This document shows positions 51,383-59,834 of a DNA stretch of 64,000 nt, one piece after another; the stretch's first letter is position 1; every line of letters begins with the position of its first letter. A model generated the notes under the pieces. That model made no database searches. It had not been told where the DNA came from and worked only from the letters and a program-made list of their open reading frames with translations. The position numbers and the translations under genes are program-made. Source of the DNA: Kribbella pittospori (GTDB lineage Bacteria > Actinomycetota > Actinomycetes > Propionibacteriales > Kribbellaceae); the NCBI RefSeq assembly GCF_004331465.1, contig NZ_SJKB01000011.1, forward strand, positions 62,001 to 126,000. The letters are read 5' to 3'.

Positions 51383-52378
51383 GACCTTGCCCGGGGTGGA
51401 TCCGGCCGCAGGGATCGCCGCGGGAGCGTCGTCCAGGTCGACCGTACCTGCGATGAGCGGTGACAGGTCAATGCCCTTGGCAAGCAACTCGACGGCCTCG
51501 GTGATCTCGTCGACGAAGCGGTAGGAGCCGGTCCAGGTGATCTCGCGTGTGACGAGATCGGCCAGCACCGCCGGCGTCGGGACGATCGGGAGATTGCCGA
51601 CCTGCACGACGGTCCCCCCGCGGGAGGTGGCGTGCAGGACGGCGCCGAGTGCGGCAGGCACCCCGGATGCCTCGACCACCAACTCGACATCCGACGGAAG
51701 CGTCTGGTCGGCACCGAGATCTACTACGTCGTCTGCGCCCAGCGAACGCGCCTGGTCCAGTGCCGCCGCGTTCACATCGGCCGCGACCACCCGCCCCGCG
51801 CCACGCGCCTTCGCGGCCGCAACCACCAGGCACCCGATGGACCCGGCGCCGTTCACCAGCACCTCACGGTCATCCAACGGACCAAGCCGCCCGACCGCGT
51901 GTAACGCGACAGCCAGCGGCTCCGCCAGCGCACCGAGCTGAGTACTGACGCCAGAAGGAAGCGCCCGCAACTGCGAGGCCCGGAACACCTTGTACGTCGA
52001 GAACCCGCCATCGACATGCGGATCGAACGCGGCCGACCCCAGGTACCGGACCTCGCGGTGCAAGTTCGTCCGCCCCATCAACCGCGCCGGCAGCGGCTCG
52101 TCCGACGGCGTCGCCGGATGCACGGTCACCGCATCACCAACGGCGTACGACGTCACTCCCTCACCCAGTACGGCGACCCGCCCGGCGACCTCATGCCCGA
52201 GCACCAATGGATGCCGCAGTACGGCGGTCCCGGACGCACCGTGCAACGCGTACGAGATGTCGCTCCCGCACACCCCGCCCCACTCCATCGCCACCAGGAC
52301 GTCACCAGGACCGGGCGACGGGTCGGGCCGTTCTTCGACCCGCACGTCACCCGGTCCGTGGACCACGACTGCTCTCAT
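51365..52378 (-). CDS. L-idonate 5-dehydrogenase-like MDR enzyme lacking structural zinc
   Basis: 337 residues, zinc-type medium-chain dehydrogenase. Catalytic zinc ligands are kept (GGVCGSDISYALHG, LGHEVAGRVAVLG) and the NAD site is VLVNGAGSIGCLVVAAAK. In the loop where this family has four cysteines, the sequence reads VHPATPSDEPLPARLMGRTN with none. Best overall match is L-idonate 5-dehydrogenase (idonate to 5-ketogluconate). ATG 52378. Thirteen bases after the DrrB-type permease gene on the same strand. Confidence 0.82.
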   Translation of the reverse strand: MRAVVVHGPGDVRVEERPDPSPGPGDVLVAMEWGGVCGSDISYALHGASGTAVLRHPLVLGHEVAGRVAVLGEGVTSYAVGDAVTVHPATPSDEPLPARLMGRTNLHREVRYLGSAAFDPHVDGGFSTYKVFRASQLRALPSGVSTQLGALAEPLAVALHAVGRLGPLDDREVLVNGAGSIGCLVVAAAKARGAGRVVAADVNAAALDQARSLGADDVVDLGADQTLPSDVELVVEASGVPAALGAVLHATSRGGTVVQVGNLPIVPTPAVLADLVTREITWTGSYRFVDEITEAVELLAKGIDLSPLIAGTVDLDDAPAAIPAAGSTPGKVLLRLG

Positions 52379-52391
52379 GCACCGATCATGC

Positions 52392-53180
52392 TCACACCGA
52401 GCGCTGGTAGGTGCGGAATGCGCGCGTCGACAGCCAGCCGACGAAGAGCGTGAAAGCGAGCAGCAAACCGGAGTGGCGCAGTACCGACGACCAGTCGGGG
52501 TCGGCCGCCAGGGCCTGACGAGCGGCGATCGCAGCCCAGTCCACCGGATTGAAGCGAGCCGCGACGTTCACCCAGTGCGGCGCCACCGACGGGTCGATCA
52601 TGATCGACGACATGAACGTCAGCGGCAGCGAGACGAACTGCGAGATCCCGATCAGCGCCTCCTGCTGCCGGGTCAGCAGCGCCACCGCGTTGGACAGCGA
52701 GCCGAATCCGATCCCGACCAGCATCGACACCCCGATCGTGACCAGATAGCCGGCCGCACCGCCGTCGTACCGGGCGCCAGCGGCCATGCCGATCGCGAAC
52801 ACCAGAATGGTCTGAATCAGAGTCGTCGTCGCGTTGCTGATCAACTGACCGGCCATCAGGCCGCCACGGCTGACCGGAGAGGCCAGCATCCGGTCCATCA
52901 CACCGCGCTCCATGTCCGCGATGAACGTCGTACCGCTCCAGCCGCTCGTCATCAGCGCGGTCATCATCACGATCCCGGGCGTCAGGAACGCGATGTACGA
53001 CGAATCGCTGAAGCCCGGGATGTTGACGACACCCTTGAACAGCTGGCCGAACAGCAGCAGCCAGATCGCCGGCTGGACCAGGGTGAACGCGATCAGAGCA
53101 GGCTGCCGGTACTGCGCCCGCAGCCAGCGGCCGGTGATGAAGCGAGTGTGTGAGGTGAATCCCGGAGCTGCGGTCGACAT
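52392..53180 (-). CDS. ABC-2 type permease (DrrB-like)
   Basis: 262 residues, about six helices. The ABC-2 signature region is MMTALMTSGWSGTTFIADME followed by RGVMDRMLASPVSRGGLM. ATG 53180 is preferred to GTG 53183 because GGAGG is then 5 bases away; it forms TGATG with the ATPase stop. Together with the ATPase it forms a DrrAB-type efflux system. Confidence 0.9.
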   Translation of the reverse strand: MSTAAPGFTSHTRFITGRWLRAQYRQPALIAFTLVQPAIWLLLFGQLFKGVVNIPGFSDSSYIAFLTPGIVMMTALMTSGWSGTTFIADMERGVMDRMLASPVSRGGLMAGQLISNATTTLIQTILVFAIGMAAGARYDGGAAGYLVTIGVSMLVGIGFGSLSNAVALLTRQQEALIGISQFVSLPLTFMSSIMIDPSVAPHWVNVAARFNPVDWAAIAARQALAADPDWSSVLRHSGLLLAFTLFVGWLSTRAFRTYQRSV

Positions 53181-54163
53181 CACGCCGCCTCCTCTTCCAC
53201 CGCACGGAACGAGCGTCCCGTGTACTGGAGGTACACGTCGTCGAGCGACGGCCGGGACACGGTCACCGCGGTGACCGGAATCGCCTTGTCCTCAAGGGCT
53301 CCCAGTACGGCGGGAACCGCGGTCGCACCGCGATCGACGCGGGCGCGCAATGCGTTGCCCTCAACAACGATCTCGCCGACACCGGCCAGCCCGCTGAGCA
53401 GGGCGCGGACGGTGCCGTCGAGGTCCGGGTCAACCAGCTCGACGTATACGGAGTCTCCGCGCAGCTCCGCCTTCAGCGCCTCCGGGGTGCCCTCGGCAAC
53501 GATCTTGCCGTGATCGACGATGGCGAGCTGACCGGCCAGCCGGTCCGCCTCTTCCAGGTAGTGCGTGGTGAGCAGCACGGTCAGACCCTCGTCACCAGAC
53601 AACCGGCCGACCTCGTTCCACAGTTCGGCGCGGGCCTCCGGATCGAGACCGGTGGTCGGCTCGTCCAGGAACAGCACCTGCGGCCTGTGCACCAGCCCGA
53701 GCGCGACGTCCAGCTTGCGCTGCATGCCGCCGGAGTACGTCTTGACCTGACGATCGCCGAACTCGGTCAGCCCGAACCGTTCGAGCAGTTCCGCGGCCCG
53801 GCGTACGGCGTCCGCGTGGGACAGGCCGTAGATCCGGCCGCTGAGGACGAGGTTCTCGACACCGGTGGCCATCGGGTCCGAGCTGGACTTCTGCGGTACG
53901 TACCCGATCGCGTGACGGACCTGGTCCTGCTCGCGGACGACGTCGTACCCGGCGACTCGCGCCGTACCGGAGTCGGCGCGGGACAAGGTGGTGAGGATCT
54001 TGACGGTGGTGGACTTGCCGGCGCCGTTCGGCCCGAGGAGGCCGAGGACGACGCCTTCCGGGACGCTGAACGTCAGCCCGTCCAGTGCGCGCAGCGGGGG
54101 CTTCTTGCGGCCGGCCGGGTACGTCTTGACCAGGTCGACTGCCTCGAGGGCGTGCGTATCCAT
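53180..54163 (-). CDS. ABC transporter ATPase (DrrA-like)
   Basis: 327 residues. Walker A GLLGPNGAGKSTTVKILTTL, Q-loop GYVPQKSSSDP, signature TYSGGMQRKLDVALGL, Walker B LFLDEPTTGLDPEA and H-loop TTHYLEEA. C-terminal DUF4162-type extension (VSRPSLDDVYLQYTG) typical of DrrA antibiotic-efflux ATPases. Follows a PadR regulator gene by 154 bases, a gap with no other gene. Confidence 0.93.
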   Translation of the reverse strand: MDTHALEAVDLVKTYPAGRKKPPLRALDGLTFSVPEGVVLGLLGPNGAGKSTTVKILTTLSRADSGTARVAGYDVVREQDQVRHAIGYVPQKSSSDPMATGVENLVLSGRIYGLSHADAVRRAAELLERFGLTEFGDRQVKTYSGGMQRKLDVALGLVHRPQVLFLDEPTTGLDPEARAELWNEVGRLSGDEGLTVLLTTHYLEEADRLAGQLAIVDHGKIVAEGTPEALKAELRGDSVYVELVDPDLDGTVRALLSGLAGVGEIVVEGNALRARVDRGATAVPAVLGALEDKAIPVTAVTVSRPSLDDVYLQYTGRSFRAVEEEAA

Positions 54164-54317
54164 GATGTGGTGGCTCCCTTGTGGGTGATGGGAGCCGGTC
54201 CGCTGCTGGCTATCCTGATGGTTGCGCCTTGGGTGCCAGGTCTTCGGACCGACTCGAGGAACTGCGGCCCTTGACCCGGGTGTTGCCGCACCGTGGGTCG
54301 GGGGCCGTCTCGTACTG

Positions 54318-55013
54318 TTACTGCGCTTCCGGTGGCATCGCCCGCATCCACTCGAATTCGGTCCCGAAGTACTTGACCGGGTCCTTGAGTTGCTCGGCCG
54401 GGGTGATGCCCTTCTCCTCGAAGAGCTTCCAGGCCTTGCGCCAGAAGGAGGAGCCGCCCAGGGTGTCGGCGCGAATCTCCTCGGCGAGTTGGTGCACGTA
54501 CTCCGACTCGGCCTTGAGCAGGGCGAGCCGGAACTCCGACTCGACCCAGAAGATCCGCGGGAAGTCCATCGACGCCATCTGCTCGTGCAGTGCGGTCGTC
54601 TTCTCGATGTCCGCGTCGATCGACTTGGCGCGCTGCTCGAGCAGTTCGGCCGCGCGGTCGGGTCGCAGGGCCGGCAGGTACGCCAGGCCGGCCTCGAGGG
54701 GATGGAACTCGCGGGTGGTCGTGCCGACCAGTTCGGTCAGCCAGTCGTCGAACTCGGCCTGCCCGGTGCCGGTGATCTGGTACACCGTGCGCTCCGGGCG
54801 ATTGCCGTCCCGGACCGTCTCGAGCGCCTCGATGAAGCCGTTCTTCTCCAGCGCCGCGACGACCGAGTAGAGCGAGCCGTAGTTCAGCTTGATGCTCTGG
54901 TCCTTGCCACGGGCCCGGAGCAGCGTGGAGATCTCGTACGGGTGCATCGGCCGCTCGCCCAGACTCCCGAGCACGGCGAACGCCAGGGGATTCCCGACCT
55001 TCCGCTTGGCCAT
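54318..55013 (-). CDS. PadR family regulator
   Basis: 231 residues. Winged HTH with PadR pattern: HPYEISTLLRARGKDQSIKL, YGSLYSVVAALEKNGFIEAL, PERTVYQITGTGQAEFDDWL (residues about 24-89), then a helical C-terminal domain. It commonly represses the efflux operon that follows. A perfect palindrome lies 22 bases upstream of its start. Confidence 0.92.
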   Translation of the reverse strand: MAKRKVGNPLAFAVLGSLGERPMHPYEISTLLRARGKDQSIKLNYGSLYSVVAALEKNGFIEALETVRDGNRPERTVYQITGTGQAEFDDWLTELVGTTTREFHPLEAGLAYLPALRPDRAAELLEQRAKSIDADIEKTTALHEQMASMDFPRIFWVESEFRLALLKAESEYVHQLAEEIRADTLGGSSFWRKAWKLFEEKGITPAEQLKDPVKYFGTEFEWMRAMPPEAQ

Positions 55014-55034
55014 CAGCCCCTCCTCGATCTCGAC

Positions 55035-55050
55035 TACTCGAAATCGAGTA
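55035..55050. promoter_or_regulatory. Palindrome upstream of the PadR gene
   Basis: TACTCGAAATCGAGTA has perfect TACTCG/CGAGTA arms around AAAT in an AT-rich leader; further AT-rich sequence (tattagctg) follows. A likely PadR autoregulatory operator overlapping the promoter. Confidence 0.6.
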
Positions 55051-55079
55051 TTAGCTGGAGGGTATCCGATGTCAAGTAT

Positions 55080-56033
55080 TCAGCTGGCGGTCTGGAAGGT
55101 GCGCCGGTAGTCCTGCGGAGGTACGCCGACGACGCGGCGGAAGTGGTGGCGGAGTAGGGCTGCTGTGCCGAAGCCCGATTCGGCGGCGATCTGCTCGATC
55201 CCCATCCGGGTCTGCTCGAGGAGGGTGCGGGCGCGGAGGACGCGCTGGGTGGTGACCCACTTGAGCGGCGTGGTGCCGGTCTCGGCGACGAAGCGGCGAG
55301 CGAAGGTGCGCTCGGACATCTGGGCGCGCCGGGCCAGTGCGGGCACGGTGTGCTCGATGGTCAGGTTGTCGACCATCCAGTCGAGCACCGGCTGCAGGCT
55401 CTCACTCGACGACTCCGGGACCGGGACGTCCACGTACTGGCGCTGGCCGCCGTCGCGCTGGGGCGGGACGACCATCCGCCGGGCGATCCGGGTCGCGACC
55501 GCACTGCCGAGCTCGCGGCGGACCAGGTGCAGGCAGGCGTCGATCCCGGCCGCGGTGCCGGCGCTGGTGATGATGTTGCCGTCGTCGACGAACAGTACGT
55601 CCGCGTCCAGCTTCGCCAGCGGGAACTGCTCCTGGAACTTCTTCTCGTAGCGCCAGTGCGTCGTACATGGACGCCCGTCCAGCAGACCCGCCTTGCCGAG
55701 CACGAACGCGCCCGAGCAGACCGTCAGCAGGATCGCCCCACGGGCCTCGGCCCGCCGCAGCGCGTCGAGAATGCGCTCGTCGTACTCCTCCCGCCAGGTC
55801 GTCGCCGGCAGCGCGACCAGGTCGGCGTCCTCGAGCTCCTCCAGCCCGTACGGCGCGATCACCGCGGAGTGACTGCTGCTCCGCAGTGGCTGGCCGGGCG
55901 TGGTCGAACACACTTTGAAGTCGAACGCGGGCACACCGTCATCGGTCCGGTCGAGGCCGAACACCTCCGACACCACCCCGAACTCGAACATGGCGACGTC
56001 CTCCATCAGGACGACCGCGATCTTTTCCAGCAT
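55080..56033 (-). CDS. GlxA family AraC-type regulator (DJ-1/PfpI domain)
   Basis: 317 residues. N-terminal DJ-1/PfpI-like domain (AILLTVCSGAFVLGKAGLLD with the nucleophile-elbow cysteine, LFVDDGNIITSAGTAAGIDA) and C-terminal AraC double HTH (TVPALARRAQMSERTFARRF and GIEQIAAESGFGTAALLRHH). Function of the domain as sensor is inferred. Divergent from a small membrane protein across a matched inverted repeat. Confidence 0.92.
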   Translation of the reverse strand: MLEKIAVVLMEDVAMFEFGVVSEVFGLDRTDDGVPAFDFKVCSTTPGQPLRSSSHSAVIAPYGLEELEDADLVALPATTWREEYDERILDALRRAEARGAILLTVCSGAFVLGKAGLLDGRPCTTHWRYEKKFQEQFPLAKLDADVLFVDDGNIITSAGTAAGIDACLHLVRRELGSAVATRIARRMVVPPQRDGGQRQYVDVPVPESSSESLQPVLDWMVDNLTIEHTVPALARRAQMSERTFARRFVAETGTTPLKWVTTQRVLRARTLLEQTRMGIEQIAAESGFGTAALLRHHFRRVVGVPPQDYRRTFQTAS

Positions 56034-56042
56034 GGAGCCAGT

Positions 56043-56117
56043 ATGGCAGTAATTTGTGGAACTATGTCAATAGTGCCAGTGGTGGCGGGATCTAGTTGGT
56101 AGCATGATTACTGCCAT
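56043..56117. promoter_or_regulatory. 11-base inverted repeat pair in the GlxA divergent promoter
   Basis: ATGGCAGTAAT (56043-56053) and ATTACTGCCAT (56107-56117) are perfect inverted copies placed 53 bases apart, one next to each divergent gene start. The right copy overlaps the ATG at 56116. Probably the binding site pair of the GlxA-type regulator. Confidence 0.55.
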
Positions 56118-56385
56118 GACCGGATACATCGTTTTCGTAGTACTCGTGCTGGCCGTGATCGCGGCTCTGGAGTTCAGCAACAGGCGCCACTCGACCGGTC
56201 TGTCCACCGGTCCGGACGGCTCCTGGGTCGCTGACGACCGCGACGTGGCCCGGACCAAGCTCGACCTGCTCGCCCTCGGCGGCAAGGCCGAACCCTTCAA
56301 CCACAAGCCCGTGACGACCACCGGCTCCGTGCACACGATCCGCCGGGCCCGTCTCACCACGCCTCACGGCCGCCACGCGGCCTGA
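56116..56385 (+). CDS. Small membrane protein, unknown function
   Basis: 89 residues. One N-terminal helix (GYIVFVVLVLAVIAALEFSN) and a polar basic tail ending RRARLTTPHGRHAA. An in-frame ATG at 56104 adds four residues; neither has a clear ribosome site, so a leaderless transcript is possible. Followed by a strong terminator. Divergent GlxA-type regulator may control it. Confidence 0.65.
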   Translation: MTGYIVFVVLVLAVIAALEFSNRRHSTGLSTGPDGSWVADDRDVARTKLDLLALGGKAEPFNHKPVTTTGSVHTIRRARLTTPHGRHAA

Positions 56386-56398
56386 CCGATACACCGGA

Positions 56399-56431
56399 AA
56401 GGCCCGCCAGGGGACTCCCCTGGCGGGCCTT
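56399..56431 (+). terminator. Strong rho-independent terminator
   Basis: AAGGCCCGCCAGGGG (56399-56413) pairs perfectly with CCCCTGGCGGGCCTT (56417-56431), loop ACT, then CTGTTTGAT. Ends the small membrane protein gene and, from the other side, the DUF418 gene. Confidence 0.9.
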
Positions 56432-56434
56432 CTG

Positions 56435-56467
56435 TTTGATCAAACCCCACCTGCTTTGATCAAACCC
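56435..56467. repeat. Direct repeat TTTGATCAAACCC
   Basis: Copies at 56435-56447 and 56455-56467, 20 bases apart; each holds the palindrome TTTGATCAAA. The second copy covers the DUF418 stop codon. Confidence 0.7.
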
Positions 56468-57638
56468 TGCTGAGCCGGCGCCGCCACGTCGGTGCGGTGG
56501 CGTTGGTGATCGCCCGCAGTACGCCTTCCACGGGTCCGTAGCCGAAACGGTTCAGCCAGAGGTGGCTCAGCACCACCTGTCCGGCGAAGATCGCGACCGC
56601 GATGCCCAGCGTCGCAAGCGGAGACACCTGCCCGACCAGGCCGAGTCCGACGCCGGTGAAAATCAGCACCATCGCTACCGACTGACCCAGGTAGTTGGAC
56701 AGTGCCATCCGCCCGGCCGGTGCCAGCACTCGGCGGACGTCCTGGCCGCGGTCGGAGTGCATGACCCTGAGCAGCGTTGCGACGTACGCGGCGGTGAGGA
56801 ACGGTGCGGTCAGCACGCTGGCCAGTACGGCGCCAGTGTCGCCGTTGCCGCCCGCGGATGCGTAGATGATCCCGCCGGTGATGCCGATCGTGAAGCCGAG
56901 CCCTTGGATGAGCCGGAGTACTGCCTCGGTGCCGGTGATGTTCGCGAGCATCCGTCGGCGGCCGAGCACCATGCCGATCAGGAACGCAGCCAGAGTCGTC
57001 GGACCTTGCACGGTCAGCAGCGACAGCCCGTACGTCGGCATGGCCCGGACATGTTCGCCGATGACGTCGCCGAATGATCCCGCCAGGTCGGCCGCGGTCT
57101 GCTGTGCCGCGGCGACAGCGGTGGTCGGGTCGAGGACTGCCGACGTGTCCATGAACAGCGCCGCCGCACCCAGCGTGATGAACAGGTAGGCATAGATGGA
57201 GCCGGCCACGATCAGCGCCGTCCGGTCCGACACCCGCCGCATGCCCAGCAGGACCAGGCCGATCAGCGCGTAGACGCTGAGGATGTCACCGGTGATCAGG
57301 AAGATCCCGTGCAGTGCCCCGATCACGAACAGGCCGCCGAGCCGCCGCAGCATCCGCGGCTTGAACGCGGCGCCGGCCTTCTGCGCCGCCTCCATCTGCA
57401 ACTGGAAGCTGTACCCGAACAGGAACGAGAACAGCAGGTAGAACTTCATGTCCACGAACGTCGCCGACAACCAGTGCACCGTCTGGTCCAGCCACGACTG
57501 GTACGCCGGATCCTCGGCCAGGTGGATCGGGAAGCCCGAGGCGGCGAAGGTGATGTTGACGATCAAGATGCCCAGCAGGGCGAAACCACGCAGCGCGTCG
57601 ATGTCCTGGATCCGCGTCCGATCGAGTCCCTGGCTCAT
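56460..57638 (-). CDS. DUF418 family membrane protein
   Basis: 392 residues, about ten helices. N-terminal motif DIDALRGFALLGILIVNITF (residues about 11-30) and C-terminal GPVEGVLRAITNATAP are typical of DUF418/YeiB proteins related to acyltransferase-3-like membrane proteins; function unknown. ATG 57638 is chosen, with GGAG 3 bases upstream; codons to 57674 are not family-like. Confidence 0.87.
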   Translation of the reverse strand: MSQGLDRTRIQDIDALRGFALLGILIVNITFAASGFPIHLAEDPAYQSWLDQTVHWLSATFVDMKFYLLFSFLFGYSFQLQMEAAQKAGAAFKPRMLRRLGGLFVIGALHGIFLITGDILSVYALIGLVLLGMRRVSDRTALIVAGSIYAYLFITLGAAALFMDTSAVLDPTTAVAAAQQTAADLAGSFGDVIGEHVRAMPTYGLSLLTVQGPTTLAAFLIGMVLGRRRMLANITGTEAVLRLIQGLGFTIGITGGIIYASAGGNGDTGAVLASVLTAPFLTAAYVATLLRVMHSDRGQDVRRVLAPAGRMALSNYLGQSVAMVLIFTGVGLGLVGQVSPLATLGIAVAIFAGQVVLSHLWLNRFGYGPVEGVLRAITNATAPTWRRRLSRV

Positions 57639-57765
57639 GTGCTCCAGCACACCAACACCAGCGCCTGGACACACTCACCCTGCCCCCTCCCCTAGGGGTG
57701 GACTTTCACCTACCTCGCGATAAACCCGTGGGATCGCCTGGCTCGGTTGTGCGACAGTACGGCGC

Positions 57766-58587
57766 GTGACCGACTACCGGGATGTGAATCGGGCGAACTG
57801 GGATGAGCGGGTGCCGGCGCATGTGGCGTCGCCCAGCTACCACGTGGCCGAGTTCGAGAAGGATCCGGCGTACCTCAGTGAGGTGGTGCGGTTCGATCTG
57901 CCGCGGCTCGGTGACGTGTCCGGGCTGCGGGCTGTGCACCTGCAGTGTCATATCGGCACCGACACGGTGTCGCTGGCCCGGCTGGGCGCGCGGATGAGCG
58001 GGCTGGACTTCTCCCAGCCGGCGATCGAGCAGGCGCAATCGCTGGCCGACCGGCTCGGGCTGCCGGTCGACTTCCATGTGGCTGACGTGTACGACGCGGT
58101 CGAGGTGCTGGGCGCGGCGTCGTACGACCTCGTCTTCACCGGGATCGGCGCGCTGGGCTGGCTGCCGGACATCCAGCGCTGGGCCGACACGGTGGCCGGG
58201 CTGCTGAAGCCGGGCGGACGGCTGTTCATCCGCGAGGGCCACCCGATGCTGTGGGCGCTGGACTCAGGCCCGGAAGATGCCGTGCTGAAGTGGCCCTACT
58301 TCGAGACCACCGAGCCGATCGTGTGGGACGAGGGCGGGACGTACGTCGAGACCGACGTCGAGTTCGCCACCACCGTCACGCACGAGTGGAACCACGGACT
58401 GTCCGAAATCATCACGGCGCTTCAGCGGGCCGGGCTGATCTTCGACTCACTCGCCGAGCACGACAGCGCGCCCTGGAACGCCCTCCCCGGCCTGATGACC
58501 GAGGACGAGGCCGGAGAGTGGCGCCTGACGGAGAACCCGCACCGGCTCCCCGCCACCTACACCCTCCAGGCCCACCGCGACCGGTGA
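57766..58587 (+). CDS. SAM-dependent methyltransferase (class I)
   Basis: 273 residues. SAM-binding motif I is modified to VHLQCHIGTDTVSLARLGAR (about 63-82), followed by MSGLDFSQPAIEQAQSLADR and ADVYDAVEVLG; LLKPGGRLFIREGHPMLW follows. This H-L-Q-C-H-I-G-T-D-T form is common in a subgroup of uncharacterised actinobacterial methyltransferases. GTG start. Ends 3 bases before the convergent small gene. Confidence 0.88.
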   Translation: MTDYRDVNRANWDERVPAHVASPSYHVAEFEKDPAYLSEVVRFDLPRLGDVSGLRAVHLQCHIGTDTVSLARLGARMSGLDFSQPAIEQAQSLADRLGLPVDFHVADVYDAVEVLGAASYDLVFTGIGALGWLPDIQRWADTVAGLLKPGGRLFIREGHPMLWALDSGPEDAVLKWPYFETTEPIVWDEGGTYVETDVEFATTVTHEWNHGLSEIITALQRAGLIFDSLAEHDSAPWNALPGLMTEDEAGEWRLTENPHRLPATYTLQAHRDR

Positions 58588-58590
58588 CCG

Positions 58591-58731
58591 TCAGTGCGCG
58601 CGGCGCTGCTGCACCTTCTGGAACGCTTCCTTGATCTTCCGCTGGTTCTCCGGCTTGCTCAGCTCACGCTGCGCGATCTGGGCCAGCTTGGCGACGACGG
58701 CACCCTTCACCAACGTCTTCACAAACCCCAT
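58591..58731 (-). CDS. 46-residue basic helical protein
   Basis: ATG at 58731 with GGGAGG 5 bases upstream gives MGFVKTLVKGAVVAKLAQIA, then a charged helix ending KKVQQ-type (AFQKVQQRRAH). Amphipathic N-terminus and basic C-terminus. No family recognised; the strong ribosome site and clean stop argue it is real. Confidence 0.6.
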   Translation of the reverse strand: MGFVKTLVKGAVVAKLAQIAQRELSKPENQRKIKEAFQKVQQRRAH

Positions 58732-58880
58732 GAGGGCCTCCCTATCCTGTTGCCACCGACGGTAGCGGCCCGGAACAACTGTCTCCAATAGGTGATTCAC
58801 CGGAGAAACCCGGAACCTGACCGGGGCGGCGGGGTGGGAAGAGCGGAGACACTGTCCCTGGCTTCGGGCACACTGGGACG

Positions 58881-59738
58881 GTGCCAGAGTTGCCGGAGGT
58901 GGAGTCGCTGGCGGTGTTCCTGCGGGAGCGAGCCGTCGGCCGGGCGTTCGTGCGTGCGGACATCACCGCGATCAGTGCGTTGAAGACGTACGATCCGCCG
59001 ATCTCGTCGCTGGTCGGGCTGCTGATCGACGACGTCCAGCGGCACGGGAAGTTCCTGGACATCGAGGCTCAGGGTGTGCACCTGGTGATCCACCTGGCGC
59101 GGGCCGGCTGGCTGCGGTGGCGGGAGGAGCAGTCGACCGGGCTGATCCGGCCGGGGAAGGGCCCGATCGCGCTGCGGACCGTGCTGGACGACGGGTCCGG
59201 GTTCGACCTGACCGAGGCCGGCACGCAGAAGAAGCTCGCGGTGTACGTCGTCCGCGACCCGGCCGAGGTCCCAGGGATCGCGCGGCTCGGGCCGGATCCG
59301 TTCACGCTGTCGCTGGACGACTTCAGCGACATCCTCAAACGCCAGGGCCGGGTCCAGCTGAAGGGCGTCCTGCGGAACCAGTCGGTCATCGCCGGGATCG
59401 GCAACGCCTACTCCGACGAGATCCTGCACGTCGCGAAGATGAGCCCGTTCAAGCCCGCCTCGAATCTGTCCGAGGACGAGCTGAAGACCCTGTACGACGC
59501 GATGCGCGAAACCCTCCAGGACGCCGTCGACCGGTCCGCCGGGCTCGCCGTCCAGGACCTGAAGTCGGAGAAGAAGTCCGGCCTGCGGGTGCACGGCCGC
59601 AAGGGCCAGAAGTGCCCGATCTGCGGTGACATCGTCCGCGAGGTGAGCTTCGCTGACTCCTCGCTGCAGTACTGCGCCACCTGCCAGACAGGCGGCAAGC
59701 CGCTCGCCGACCGCCGCCTGTCCAAGCTGCTCAAGTAG
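58881..59738 (+). CDS. Formamidopyrimidine-DNA glycosylase (Fpg/Nei family)
   Basis: 285 residues, base excision repair. GTG start gives MPELPEVESLAVFLRERAVG with the catalytic Pro2 and Glu3; DVQRHGKFLDIE has the conserved lysine; RVQLKGVLRNQSVIAGIGNA is the H2TH region; the zinc finger is CPICGDIV...QYCATC. Similar proteins in actinobacteria are annotated Fpg/MutM or Nei2; I cannot separate the two. Confidence 0.9.
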   Translation: MPELPEVESLAVFLRERAVGRAFVRADITAISALKTYDPPISSLVGLLIDDVQRHGKFLDIEAQGVHLVIHLARAGWLRWREEQSTGLIRPGKGPIALRTVLDDGSGFDLTEAGTQKKLAVYVVRDPAEVPGIARLGPDPFTLSLDDFSDILKRQGRVQLKGVLRNQSVIAGIGNAYSDEILHVAKMSPFKPASNLSEDELKTLYDAMRETLQDAVDRSAGLAVQDLKSEKKSGLRVHGRKGQKCPICGDIVREVSFADSSLQYCATCQTGGKPLADRRLSKLLK

Positions 59739-59834
59739 CTACGTCGTCATCAGGTCGAACATCGTCTTCACGTCGGCCGAGTTCGGTGTCGACAGCAACG
59801 TCGGCGTACCGCTCGTCGTCCGGAGTTCAACCCA

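Noticed and set aside
46632..55013. A natural-product cluster, suggested by two exporter systems and PadR/TetR regulators
   Set aside because: No synthase, precursor peptide, carrier protein or tailoring set is present; the genes between are housekeeping (adenosine deaminase, dehydrogenase).
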